A stretch of DNA of 64,000 nucleotides from Myxococcus xanthus. Lineage in GTDB: Bacteria; Myxococcota; Myxococcia; Myxococcales; Myxococcaceae. The notes under the pieces were generated by a model. That model ran no database searches, was not told the origin of the DNA, and worked only from the letters and a program-made list of their open reading frames with translations. The first letter of the stretch is position 1; each line of letters opens with the position of its first letter. Both the position numbers and the translations under genes were made by a program. Of the stretch, positions 24,925 to 34,093 are shown piece by piece. Location: the NCBI RefSeq assembly GCF_006402735.1, contig NZ_CP017174.1, positions 7,792,001 to 7,856,000 of the forward strand, read 5' to 3'.

Positions 24925-25386
24925 ATGCGCGGACACAGAAGTTGGACAGACACGTCAGTGATTGCGGTGACGATTTGGCTCGCTTGCGGCGTGGCGATGA
25001 GCGGCTGCGGCAGGGGAAAGGAGCGCGCGGCGCTCGCCACGAAGCTGGAGCAGCGCGTCCACGCCGCCTCGGAGACAGGTGGCGACTTCCGCCTGTCAGA
25101 GGTGGCGGACTTCGACTGGGACACCTTCCACGTCTTCACGCCCTACGTGGGCGCGGAGGAGGTCAGGAAGTGGCTCGGCATCGATTGGTCCGGCGCCAGG
25201 GACGTCTACGAATCGGAGTGCCTGCTCGTCTTCGTCAAGGGAGGCGAGGTCGTCATGGACCTCGACTTCGCTCGGACGAAGGGCGACTTCTCCGCACTGA
25301 AGAAGCACCGCTTCACGCGGGACGAGGCCCGGTTCGCCGCCACCAAGGGCGGCAAGGACATCTCGCACGCGGTGGATGCGCCCTGA
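24925..25386 (+). CDS. Lipoprotein of unknown function
   Basis: The protein is about 153 residues. A signal peptide ends at the lipobox VAMSGC and is followed by a Lys/Arg/Glu-rich stretch. The globular domain contains DFDWDTFHVFTPYVG, WLGIDW and SECLLVFVKGGEVVMDLDF. The order and the paired WD/F motifs resemble small lipoproteins scattered through Gram-negative bacteria, with no known role. A GTG 9 bp upstream is an alternative start. It follows the membrane-protein gene by 26 bp and could be in the same transcript. Confidence 0.65.
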   Translation: MRGHRSWTDTSVIAVTIWLACGVAMSGCGRGKERAALATKLEQRVHAASETGGDFRLSEVADFDWDTFHVFTPYVGAEEVRKWLGIDWSGARDVYESECLLVFVKGGEVVMDLDFARTKGDFSALKKHRFTRDEARFAATKGGKDISHAVDAP

Positions 25387-25444
25387 GCCTCCGGGTGCAG
25401 CGACGTGCCTCGGCCCGTGAGGAGAGGCACGCCCGCGAGCACTG

Positions 25445-25690
25445 CTAGGCTTTCACCCATTTCCCTTGGAGCACGTCCCAGCGCATCTCCTTGCCCTGGA
25501 GCGGCTCGGCCTGGTTGCTCGCGAAGCTGCCCGTCTCCTTCACGTTCGTGCAGCCAATGGCCTTCAGGTAGGCGAGACAGTCCTTGGTGAACTGATTGGC
25601 CTGGTCGTGGTTGTGGGCCCCCATGGCGCCATACATCTTCGAGCTGCCAGGACCGTCGTAAGTGAAGTTCTGCACATAGTACAAAGGCAT
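25445..25690 (-). CDS. Small protein of unknown function
   Basis: This 81-residue protein starts MPLYYVQNFTYDGPGSSK and has a Lys/Gln-rich end (QGKEMRWDVLQGKWVKA). Two cysteines (KDCLAYLKAIGCT) could pair. There is no signal peptide or membrane segment. GGGAG lies about 10 nt before the ATG at 25690. Less biased composition than its shadows and a clear ribosome site support it as real. It faces the lipoprotein gene tail to tail. Confidence 0.55.
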   Translation of the reverse strand: MPLYYVQNFTYDGPGSSKMYGAMGAHNHDQANQFTKDCLAYLKAIGCTNVKETGSFASNQAEPLQGKEMRWDVLQGKWVKA

Positions 25691-25963
25691 GTCAGTCGCT
25701 CCCCTGAAGGCGTTGGTTGCCTTCACGACTATCGCACTTTCCGTTCCTCCTGTGAAAGTACGCCCGGAGCCATGCCCACGAGGTGGGAACCCCACCACCG
25801 CGCAGGCCAGCCTTTTCCCCCCGCTCCGCCAGACACCGACCCTTCTTCACAACGGGAATATTGCGACAAAACGATAAAACAATAAATTCAAGAAACCGAG
25901 AAAAGGAGCACCCGATAACGCCATGGGGCCTCCCCACGTCGTTTCCTCCTTCCTCGGTGAGAG
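25691..25963. other. AT-rich intergenic region
   Basis: This 273-bp divergent region between a small minus-strand gene and a secreted-protein gene contains an unusually AT-rich stretch at about 25845-25920, including AAAACGATAAAACAATAAAT. It probably holds the promoters of both genes. I see no clear operator. Confidence 0.35.
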
Positions 25964-26830
25964 ATGAGAAAATCAATCCTCGCGCTCGCGACGCTGACCC
26001 TGGCCGCAACCAGCGCCACGGCAATAGAGCGCATGAACCCCGCGGACCTTCGCCGCGTCACAAAGGCCCGCGAGAGCATCGCCCCCGCGGTCCAGAGAGA
26101 GTTCGGTCCCAAGGCCCGGTTCATCAACCTCTTCGGACAGGGCCCGGGAATGCTCGCGGGCATCGTCGCCGAAATCCCAACGCAGCCCCTGGGCACGGAT
26201 GAACTGCCGCTGCTGGCCATCGTCCACTACGACGAGGCGACCGGCGCCGTGAAGGTGGTGGACCGCGAGTTCAAGTATCGCGAGGCGCGCCTGGTGGGGC
26301 CCAACGTGGCGCTGCTGGACGGCGAGGGCAACCTGCGCCTGCGCGCCCCCGGCGGCCGCGAGAAGCTGCTGGCACAGCGGGTGGGCGGAGACCTGTTCCC
26401 GACAGCGAAGGGTGACGCGCTGGTGGCCACGCTGAAGGGCCGCGGGAACGAGGCGCACGAGACGTCCGTGGGCATCATCGACCTGAACGGCCGCGTGAAG
26501 GTGCTGGCGGACGGGCCTGGCGTGGACGCGACGCCCTCCATCTCCCCGGACGGAAAGACGGTGGTCTTCGTGTCCGGCAGGACCAGCGTGGCGTCATTCT
26601 ACGTCACCTCGGTGGAGGGTGAGGCCCCCCGGCAACTCACCAATATCGGCATGGAGAACTGGATGCTCTTCGAAGGGGTCCCCGTCAACTTCGTGCCCCC
26701 TCCCGTCTCGAGCCACCACATGGAATGGCTCGACAATGACGTCCTTCGCTACAACGCCGGCGGCGGCGCGTTCTGGAAGATCAACGTACGCACGGGTCAG
26801 GCGGCTCCGGACCTGGGAGATGCCCGATGA
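25964..26830 (+). CDS. Secreted TolB-like (PD40) beta-propeller protein
   Basis: This 288-residue protein has a signal peptide (MRKSILALATLTLAATSATA) and an N-terminal region of about 110 residues. PD40/TolB-type repeats follow, as in GVDATPSISPDGKTVVFVSGR and the blade SVASFYVTSVEGEAPRQLT. Its end overlaps the next gene by 4 bp (ATGA at 26827-26830), so the two are coupled. A cell-envelope role next to an M23 peptidase is plausible. No catalytic motif is seen. Confidence 0.7.
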   Translation: MRKSILALATLTLAATSATAIERMNPADLRRVTKARESIAPAVQREFGPKARFINLFGQGPGMLAGIVAEIPTQPLGTDELPLLAIVHYDEATGAVKVVDREFKYREARLVGPNVALLDGEGNLRLRAPGGREKLLAQRVGGDLFPTAKGDALVATLKGRGNEAHETSVGIIDLNGRVKVLADGPGVDATPSISPDGKTVVFVSGRTSVASFYVTSVEGEAPRQLTNIGMENWMLFEGVPVNFVPPPVSSHHMEWLDNDVLRYNAGGGAFWKINVRTGQAAPDLGDAR

Positions 26831-27480
26831 TTCGCGCGATGGCACGGAAGCTCACCCTGGCGCTGGCCCTCACCCTGCTGGCGCTTCCCGCCGCGTCTCA
26901 TGCCCAGACGATGTTCCGCTTTCCCATCTCGATGCTCGGGGACCAGTGCGGCAACGGAGGCTGCGTCGTCAGCGCCTACAAGGACTACGGCGGCAGGGAC
27001 TACGCGTGCGGCGGCGTGCGATACAGCGGCCACACCGGCACGGACTACGCCCTGTCGGGTGGGTTCGCGAAGATGGACTACGGCGTCTGGGTCATGAACG
27101 CCGCCAGCGGCGTCATCGAGTCCGCGGTGGATGGCTACTACGACCGCTGCAACTACTGGAACCAGAGCAACCCCTACGCCGCCTGCGGCCTCTACACCGC
27201 CAACTACATGATCATGCGGCACGGGGACGGCTCCAAGACGATGTACTGGCACCTGAAGAAGTTCACCCAGCAGTTCGCCCGGAACACCTCGCTCGCGTGT
27301 GCCTACTGGGTAGCCCAGGTGGGCTCGTCCGGCGCATCCACGGGACCGCACCTGCACTTCGAATACTGGGTGCCCGGCTACGGCACGGATGACCCCTACG
27401 GCGGATCCTGCGGGACGCCCTTCACGCGTTGGACGTCGCAAGGCGCTTACCGCGGGCTGCCTGGCATCGCCTGTCAGTAA
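26827..27480 (+). CDS. Secreted M23-family zinc metallopeptidase
   Basis: This 217-residue protein has a signal peptide (LTLALALTLLALPAASHAQ). The M23/lysostaphin fold carries zinc ligands in HTGTDYAL (His and Asp) and the HxH motif in GPHLHFEYW. A catalytic histidine candidate lies in MYWHLKKF. Eight cysteines suggest disulfides in the secreted enzyme. M23 peptidases cut glycine or cross-bridge peptide bonds in peptidoglycan or elastin-like proteins, so a lytic role against prey or in wall turnover is likely. It is coupled to the TolB-like gene and ends at a strong hairpin. Confidence 0.88.
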   Translation: MIRAMARKLTLALALTLLALPAASHAQTMFRFPISMLGDQCGNGGCVVSAYKDYGGRDYACGGVRYSGHTGTDYALSGGFAKMDYGVWVMNAASGVIESAVDGYYDRCNYWNQSNPYAACGLYTANYMIMRHGDGSKTMYWHLKKFTQQFARNTSLACAYWVAQVGSSGASTGPHLHFEYWVPGYGTDDPYGGSCGTPFTRWTSQGAYRGLPGIACQ

Positions 27481-27491
27481 CCCGCGGACAG

Positions 27492-27521
27492 GGGGCCCTG
27501 GCCACACCAGGCCAGGGCCCC
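27492..27521. terminator. Perfect 12-bp hairpin between convergent genes
   Basis: GGGGCCCTGGCC and GGCCAGGGCCCC pair around 6 nt. It lies 11 bp after the M23 peptidase stop and 8 bp before the end of the opposing lipoprotein gene. There is no T-tract. Confidence 0.65.
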
Positions 27522-27529
27522 TCCACCGG

Positions 27530-29032
27530 CTACTGCCGGGCGACGCGCTTCAGCCGGGTCGGCACCGGGCTCTCGCTCATCGTGAAGTAACCGGCGCCAT
27601 CCGCCTGGTACTCGATGGCCTCGCCCTGCCCTTCCACCGTGTCCGTCAGCGACACGGGCGTGGCCGCGAAGGCCGTCTCGAAGGCCGCGCCCGGCGCCGC
27701 GCGGAACTCATAGACCTTGCGGTAGGTGCGCAGCAGGAAGCGGTTGGCGCACGGGTGGATGGCCGCCGAGGTGGCACGCGCGAAGTTGGTGTCATCCGAG
27801 GTGGGCAACTGGATGTCCGCCACGAAAATCAGCGTGGACATCGTCCCCGGCGCGGGCAGTGGCTTGGGGAACTTGTAGACCTTGCTCAGCCCGCTGGCCG
27901 CCTTGGTGATGACGTAGATGTCCCCGTCGTCGGGTGCTCCATGATGGACTCCGCGTCCTTCGCCGGGTCCGGGTACACGAAGGGGAACTTCTCCGCCGTG
28001 AGCGCGCCGCTCGTCTGGCCCGCGCCGATGTCGGGCTCGGGGATGCGGTAGACGGCGAACTCGTTCGGCGGCACGGGGAAGTTCGCGCTGGAGCGGCCAG
28101 TGTCTCCCATGAAGATGCAGGAGCCGGCCGGGCACGGCCCCGTGGCGACGTCCTCCCAGTCCGCGGGCGTTACGTTGGCCACGTTGAAGGTGCCCAGCGT
28201 GCCCGCGTTGGTGGTGCTGATGGCGACCACCGTGGTGGTGTCCTCGTTGTGGACGTAGAGCACGCCCGGCATGATGCGGCTGGCGGCGATGCCCGACGGC
28301 TCGATGACATCCGGGGACGCCACCGTCCCCACCGTGGTGTAGGTGCTCGCGAAGGTGTCTCCCACGGAGCACGTCGGTGCCCACGCGGCCCGCAGCGCGA
28401 CGACCTGCGCGACGTTGGTGTTGGGATACGGCGAGCTGCCATTGAACGCCGGATGCGCACCCGCCGCGCCCAGGCCCTTGTGGGCCATGTTGTACACGAG
28501 CCCCGTGTCCGGAGAGGCGAGGCACGTGTCGAACGCCTCCGTGAACCCTGAAGGCGGACCAATGGGGCTTGAGGGGCACGCCGAGCCCACCCAGATTTGC
28601 GAGCCGAACCAGACCGCCCGCCCCTGCGCCGAGCTGGTGGTGATAGGGGGCGTGTCGAAGTTCGGCATGAGCCCGTTCTTCTGACCGCTGTGCGTATCAA
28701 TGGGGTTGGCCGTGTCCACGCCGGAGAACGCGGAGATGCTTCCCGCGACGTTGTTCATGACGCTGCCTGGCGGGGTGATGCCGAACGTGTAGCTGGCGGG
28801 CTCGGCGCCACCGGGGACCTTGTAGAAGACCCACGCTCAACGTGAGGGACGTGGTGTTCGTCGCGCTGGCCGTGGAGCTGCTCCCGTGGCTGATGGTCGA
28901 CAACGCCTCACGCGAAGTGCCGACCTCCGCCTCCTCCAGTTCCGTATCCATCGGCCCACAGGCCGTCATGGCGAAGAGTGAAACAGAACCCACGAGCAGG
29001 GATGCGCATTTCCTGAAGACATTCAACGCCAT
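27530..29032 (-). pseudogene. Lipoprotein gene interrupted by two frameshifts
   Basis: Three consecutive frames together give one plausible lipoprotein of about 495 residues. The start at 29032 has GGAGG upstream and a lipobox SLFAMTAC. The frame changes near 28838, where it should continue into WVFYKVPGGAEPASYTFG. It changes again at about 27932, where a missing base in a G-run turns DAESIMEHPDDGDIYVITK into another frame. The C-terminal half looks like a beta-propeller (GVLYVHNEDTTTVVAI, GDIYVITKAASGL, VYEFRAAPG). No stop lies inside the joined frames. Either the gene is recently inactivated or the assembly has two indels. No enzyme motif is seen. Confidence 0.65.
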
Positions 29033-29185
29033 CACAACCTCCAAAACACACCTGAGACACTCAGGATGGCGCTGACATGTCAGGATTTTCGTGAACTGGG
29101 GAGCCGGGGGCCGCGAGGTGTCCAACGCCCAATCACAGGCATCCACTCCCCATTCAAACTTCCATCCAGGTGCACCTGGGGCGCG

Positions 29186-31792
29186 CTAGGCCTTCAGCGC
29201 GGACACCAGGTCACCCGCGGCCAGCCGTGCAACGGACTCCGCGGACGTGTGGAGGAAGCGCAGCGCATAGCCCTCGCTGCCTGCCGGGAGCGACGGGAGG
29301 TCCGTCATCCCCGCGAAGAACGTGGGCGACGTGCCGGGCGTGAAGCCGTGGGTGGTGGCATCCGCTTCAATGCCACGCAGCCTGCGCAGGAAGGCGGCGG
29401 TGTCCTCGCCCGAGCCCCGCTTCAGGACGGACACGGTGCCATCTCGTCGCCGGACCTGCACCGTGCGGCTGCGCGCGGCGGCGTGAAGGCAGGCCAGTTC
29501 CCAGAGCGTCGGACGGGCGCCGGTTCCGAAATAGGCCAGGGTGTCCTTTCCAAGGTTCGCGAGCTCCCCCCGGGAGCGGTGCACGCTCTGGAAGCCATCC
29601 TCGGGAGGAACCTTCACATCCACCCAACGGAGCTGCTTCTCGACGAGGTCGATGACGAGCGGCACGGAAATCTGCCCGCTCCCTTGCAGGTCGAAGCGCT
29701 GCTCCACCGCGCGCGCATCGAAGTGAGGTCCGCCCTCTCCCTCCCGGACCATGAAGCCCGCGAACGCGTCCTCCATGCGGTCGAACGAGACGCTGTTATA
29801 GGAGAACACCACCGGGATGGCGTAGCGAACGCCCTGCGCCAGCAGTCGCGGGGCATGGACGTCCAGGAACTCGGCGCCTCCCATCGGCAGTGGGCCGGAC
29901 GTGACATCCCCCGAATGCACCGCGGCGTCGTCGGCCAGCCGCAGGTTCGTGAAGTCACACAGGTCCACCAGCCACCAATCCTTGTCGTAGAAGGCCACCG
30001 ACAAGTCCAGGTCCACCCGCGTCCCCTTGGGCTCCGTCCAGTGGACGAAGAAGCGCAAGGTCTTCCCTTCCGGCAGCGGCAGCAGGCTTCCACGCGGAAC
30101 CGCCACCAACGCCCGAGAGGCCGTCTTCTCCGCCAGCGGCACCAGCAGATCGGCCAGGGCCTCATCGAGCACCGCGTGAGGGAAGGCCGGCAGGGCCTCC
30201 GCCCGGCGCAACAACTCCCGCTCCAGCGGCGCCACCAGCTGGCCAATGGCGTCACCGGGGAGCAAGGGGCGCTTGTCCTCCATGCCCCAGGCGTGGGTGG
30301 CCTCGCCCTTGGGAAAGAACACGCGTTTGGCGAACGGCTTGTGCCGCTGACGCAGGTGCGCCGCGGCGGTGAGCAGCAGCGCGGGCGCGCCCCGAGGCAG
30401 CACGGCCTCGAGCGCCGCGAGCAGCTCCGGGTCGAGCGCGGCGGAGCCCGACTGGGCCACAGCCAGGCGGCTCACATGGTCCAAGCGGCGCAGCAACTCG
30501 CCGGGCCGCTGCCGCAGCAGCCGCAGCGCGCCGCGGACATCGCGCTCGTCCAGCGCCGCTTCGACGTGCGAAGCCCAGGAGCGAAAGTAAAGGCGGATGC
30601 CTCCGTCGACCTCCAGCCTTTCAAAGGCCGCCGGATGCTCGCTGGCCAGACGCAGCACTGCTGCTCCGAAGGGTGTCTCCGGCACCAACACCGTCTCACG
30701 CAAGACAGCGAACGCGAGCGCGACCTTCGGATGGCGCTGCCACTCCTCGAAGACATGCAGGAGCTTCGCCTGGGCCTTCCACAGGCCAGGGTGGCGCCGG
30801 AGGTCCTCGGTGAGGTTCAGCAAGGAGAAGCCTTCCAGCATCCGCAGGACGGCGCGCCGTACCGGACGCGGAGGGCTCTTCAACGGAATCTTGACGGTGA
30901 GGTCGGGGTTGCCGCCTGCCCACGCGACGAGCACCCGGAGCACGTCCGTGGCGGTCTTCACGTGTGCCGAGGCGCTGGCCAGCACGTCTCCCGCCGTGTG
31001 GGCATCCCGAAGCAGGAGGCCCATGACGTGCGCCAGCGTCTCCTTCACCGGGATGCGCGGTGGGAGCCATCCCAGGATGCGCACACCCACGGCGGAGACG
31101 AGCATCCTCAGCAACATCACTTCGCTGGGGCGAAGCACCGTGGACCGGGCCACCAGGCGTCGCATGACCTCCCTTCCCGTGGCATCCGGGTCGGTCCCCA
31201 GCGACAGCCGCGTCAACCGGCCGGCGGCTGGGCCATACACGACCGCGGCGGCCTTGAGCTCCGTGGGCTTGAGGAACGGCTCGGACGGAGACAAGCGGCG
31301 GTGACAGATGGGACACGCGCTGTAGTCGCTCCCGTCGAAACACCGCTCGCAGACCAGGTGGGCGCACGGCGACAGCGCATGCACCGTGCCCTGCGCGCCA
31401 CAGTGGATGCACGGCTGTTCCGGCGACTGGAACAACCAGCCCAGCATCCGTTGCACATACAACCGCCGGGTGTCGTGCGGCACGCTTTCGGGGAAGTTCC
31501 GGAACAATGGAACGAAGGGCCGGTTGGTCCCCCGGAGCGCCGCGCAGTTGTCGTAGATGAAGCGGCCGGAAGCCGCCATGACCTCGGTGGGCAGCGCGAG
31601 CAGCGCCTCCCGGAGCGTGCCGTCCAGCGTGTAGCCCACCCCCGCGAGGTCCGCCTCCAAGGCATCCATGCCCTGCTCCCGTGCCTGCGAATCACCGCTG
31701 GGCGAGAGTCCGGCGGGGAGGAAGACAAGCCCCGTGGTCCGGAGCAGCAGCGCGGCGGTATCGCCCGTCACGTCGAGCGAAGGGGAGCCCAT
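29186..31792 (-). CDS. RING-finger protein with TerD-like domain (MXAN_6230/SCO0854 family)
   Basis: This protein of about 868 residues has a RING/treble-clef site: C128, C131, C143, H145, C148, C151, C160 and C163, in CIHCG, SPCAHLVCERC and CPICHRRL. A long helical middle region follows. At about residues 575-690 is a TerD-like beta-sandwich (RVDLDLSVAFYD, HSGDVTSGP, DRMEDAFAGFMV), as in tellurium/stress proteins. From memory this architecture is an NCBI family named after M. xanthus MXAN_6230 and Streptomyces SCO0854. Its function is unknown; RING may mean protein binding or ligase-like activity, and TerD-like domains bind calcium. The ATG at 31792 has GGAG 6 nt upstream and is preferred over one at 31864. 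Confidence 0.85.
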   Translation of the reverse strand: MGSPSLDVTGDTAALLLRTTGLVFLPAGLSPSGDSQAREQGMDALEADLAGVGYTLDGTLREALLALPTEVMAASGRFIYDNCAALRGTNRPFVPLFRNFPESVPHDTRRLYVQRMLGWLFQSPEQPCIHCGAQGTVHALSPCAHLVCERCFDGSDYSACPICHRRLSPSEPFLKPTELKAAAVVYGPAAGRLTRLSLGTDPDATGREVMRRLVARSTVLRPSEVMLLRMLVSAVGVRILGWLPPRIPVKETLAHVMGLLLRDAHTAGDVLASASAHVKTATDVLRVLVAWAGGNPDLTVKIPLKSPPRPVRRAVLRMLEGFSLLNLTEDLRRHPGLWKAQAKLLHVFEEWQRHPKVALAFAVLRETVLVPETPFGAAVLRLASEHPAAFERLEVDGGIRLYFRSWASHVEAALDERDVRGALRLLRQRPGELLRRLDHVSRLAVAQSGSAALDPELLAALEAVLPRGAPALLLTAAAHLRQRHKPFAKRVFFPKGEATHAWGMEDKRPLLPGDAIGQLVAPLERELLRRAEALPAFPHAVLDEALADLLVPLAEKTASRALVAVPRGSLLPLPEGKTLRFFVHWTEPKGTRVDLDLSVAFYDKDWWLVDLCDFTNLRLADDAAVHSGDVTSGPLPMGGAEFLDVHAPRLLAQGVRYAIPVVFSYNSVSFDRMEDAFAGFMVREGEGGPHFDARAVEQRFDLQGSGQISVPLVIDLVEKQLRWVDVKVPPEDGFQSVHRSRGELANLGKDTLAYFGTGARPTLWELACLHAAARSRTVQVRRRDGTVSVLKRGSGEDTAAFLRRLRGIEADATTHGFTPGTSPTFFAGMTDLPSLPAGSEGYALRFLHTSAESVARLAAGDLVSALKA

Positions 31793-32387
31793 GGTGACTC
31801 CAAGCGGGAGGAAAAACGGGGCGGAGAGCGGATCCGCTACCTCTAGAGTGAGAAGGAAGCACACCCAGGGCCGCCCCGTGGGGAACCCTATCAGGGCCCG
31901 GCGGGGCGCCGCTACCGTTGAAGCACGCGGCTGTCTCCCCGGGCGTCAATCACCACGATGCTGTCGTTGGGCGCCCGCCCCCTTGCCTCGGAAACCTGGC
32001 GGGCAGGTCCGCCGATTGATTCGAGTCACGCAAGGCGCCCTTCCTCGCACTGAGACGCCGGGCATCGCGCCTGACAGGGATTCTGAAACAAGCCGTGTGG
32101 CGCTCTGAACGAGGCGTGGAGGCCATGCGCGCTCCGTGATGAAGCCGTAACCTTCATCCCTGAGCACGCCGCGGTGGACGTGGGCCACACCGCGCTCAAC
32201 GAACGGATGCGGGAAGAGGTGCTGCGCGACCAGCCGGAGGCAGGCGAGAAACGGGCGGCGTTTGGTTCGCGCGGCCTGAGCCGGGCGGACGCCCCGCCTA
32301 CAAACTTCCCGGTGCACTTCACCCGTGTCCTTGAGGAGCGTCAGCCCTCGTGGACCTGGACCGGGCGGAGCCGTCAGACTGCGAGAC
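31793..32387. other. 595-bp region without a confident gene
   Basis: The codon pattern is mixed. On the minus strand, a fragment ending at 31912 reads APNDSIVVIDARGDSRVLQR and stop. It looks like the end of a lost beta-rich protein but has no upstream start. On the plus strand, about 32174-32350 reads GHTALNERMREEVLRDQPEAG without a clear start or stop. I treat both as possible relics. The right end should hold the promoter of the beta-helix gene. Confidence 0.35.
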
Positions 32388-34022
32388 ATGAACCTCTCGC
32401 GAGCCGCCCTTCTCGTCCTGCTCCAGCCGCTGGCCGTCCAGGCCGCGGATTACCGCGTGGGCCCCGACCAGCAGTACACCCGCCTGGGTGACGTGCCGTG
32501 GGAGTCACTCGAGCCCGGGGACACCGTCTTCGTCCACGCACGGCCCACGCCCTACGCGGAGAAGTGGGTCCTGGGCCGCAGGGGCACGGCCGCCGCGCCC
32601 ATCACCGTGCGCGGCGTGAAGGACGCGCAGGGCAATCTGCCCGTCATCGTCGGCGAGAACGCCACCACGCGCTCGCAGCTCAACTACTGGGGCGAGGAGC
32701 GCGGCATCCTGAAGATTGGTGGCTCCAACCGGCCCGCGGACACGCTGCCCGCGCACCTGGTGGTGGAGAACCTCCACCTGCGCCGGGCACGCGGCGCATT
32801 CACCGGCCGCAATGGCGCGTCCACCTACCTGGACAACGCCGCCGCCATCTTCATCGAGAAGGGCGAGCACATCACCATCCGAGGCTGCGTGCTCGAAGAC
32901 AGCGGCAACGGCCTGTTCATCGCCAATCAGGCGTCGAATGTCACCGTCGAGCACAGCCACATCCTGGGCAACGGCAATCCCGGCAGCATCTACGAGCACA
33001 ACACGTACACCGAAGCCCTGGGCCTCACCTACCAGTTCAACCGCTTCGGCCCGCTCTGCAGCGGGTGCCCGGGTAACAATCTGAAGGACCGCTCCGCGGG
33101 CAGTGTCATCCGGTACAACTGGATTGAAGGCGGCAACCGGCAGCTCGACCTGGTGGACTCGTCCAGCGGCACGTTGCGCGCGGCGCCGTCGTATGCGCGG
33201 ACCTTCGTCTACGGCAACGTCCTGCTGGAGCCCGAGGGCGCGGGCAACCGGCAAATCGTCCACTTCGGCGGCGACTCTGGCACCACGGCCAACTACCGGG
33301 GCACGCTCTACTTCTTCCACAACACCGTGGTGTCCAGCCGCACGGACCGGACCACGCTGTTGCGGCTGTCGCACCAGAACCAGACGGCGCACGTGACGAA
33401 CAACGTGGTGCTGGTGGCCGCGGCCAATGGCAATACGCTGTCCCTCACGGACGAAGCGGGCACGCTCCGCCATGGCGGCAACTGGTACAAGCCCGGCTAC
33501 GTGAGCACCTTCGGCACGCTCACTGGCGCCGTGGTGGATGCGGGAGGGAATCTCACCGGAGCCGACCCCGGGTTCATCAACCTCGCCGGACAGGACTTCC
33601 GCCTGGCCGCTGCCTCCGCCCTGAGAAGTCAGGCGGTGACACTCCCCGCCGAGACCAGCAGCGAGCCCGTCACCTGGCAGTACGTGAAACACACCGCGGG
33701 AGAGCCGCGCGCCCAGGTGAGCCCGGCCCACATCGGCGCGTATGGGGATGCCTCCGAGCCAGGGACAGAGACGCCGGACGCAGGCACGGGCACCGAGCCC
33801 GACGCGGGGCCAGGAACACCCACGGATGCGGGAACAGGCACGCCCACTGACGCGGGCACGGGCACACCCTCGGATGCGGGCACGACGCCGCAGCAGCCGG
33901 ACGACGCCGAGAGCTCGGGTGGCTGCGCGGCCGCTGGAGCCAGCTTCGCGGGCCCACTGGCGTTCGCACTCCTCGGTGTCCTGGGCCTCCGGCGGAGGCG
34001 GAACCCGGCGCGAGGCCAGTAG
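32388..34022 (+). CDS. Secreted parallel beta-helix protein with MYXO-CTERM
   Basis: This 544-residue protein has a signal peptide (LLVLLQPLAVQAA) and a right-handed parallel beta-helix of pectate-lyase/DUF1565 type. The N part reads DYRVGPDQQYTRLGDVPWESLEPGDTV; the rungs include HITIRGCVLEDSGNGLFIANQ. A Pro/Thr/Asp/Ala/Gly repeat linker follows, then a MYXO-CTERM tail (GGCAAAG, a hydrophobic helix, LRRRR). Such proteins are thought to be processed and anchored at the outer surface. The beta-helix may bind or cleave polysaccharide, but I see no certain catalytic residues. Confidence 0.85.
   Translation: MNLSRAALLVLLQPLAVQAADYRVGPDQQYTRLGDVPWESLEPGDTVFVHARPTPYAEKWVLGRRGTAAAPITVRGVKDAQGNLPVIVGENATTRSQLNYWGEERGILKIGGSNRPADTLPAHLVVENLHLRRARGAFTGRNGASTYLDNAAAIFIEKGEHITIRGCVLEDSGNGLFIANQASNVTVEHSHILGNGNPGSIYEHNTYTEALGLTYQFNRFGPLCSGCPGNNLKDRSAGSVIRYNWIEGGNRQLDLVDSSSGTLRAAPSYARTFVYGNVLLEPEGAGNRQIVHFGGDSGTTANYRGTLYFFHNTVVSSRTDRTTLLRLSHQNQTAHVTNNVVLVAAANGNTLSLTDEAGTLRHGGNWYKPGYVSTFGTLTGAVVDAGGNLTGADPGFINLAGQDFRLAAASALRSQAVTLPAETSSEPVTWQYVKHTAGEPRAQVSPAHIGAYGDASEPGTETPDAGTGTEPDAGPGTPTDAGTGTPTDAGTGTPSDAGTTPQQPDDAESSGGCAAAGASFAGPLAFALLGVLGLRRRRNPARGQ
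33774..33891 (+). repeat. Imperfect 24-bp coding repeat (PTDAGTGT linker)
   Basis: About four to five imperfect copies of a 24-bp unit encode D-A-G-T-G-T/P-x linkers between the beta-helix and the MYXO-CTERM helix. Similar D-A-G linkers occur in the delta-60 lipoprotein at 11752. Length polymorphism between strains is likely. Confidence 0.6.
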
Positions 34023-34093
34023 GTCCGTTCAGGTCGCGCAGGAGGCGGAACGCTCCGACGGGAGCCTCGACGCTCGAGGCCCCCGCCACGGCT

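Noticed and set aside
29066..31846. Plus-strand 926-codon frame opposite the RING protein
   Set aside because: The minus strand has ordered zinc ligands and a TerD-like domain; the plus frame is Gln/Arg/His-rich shadow.
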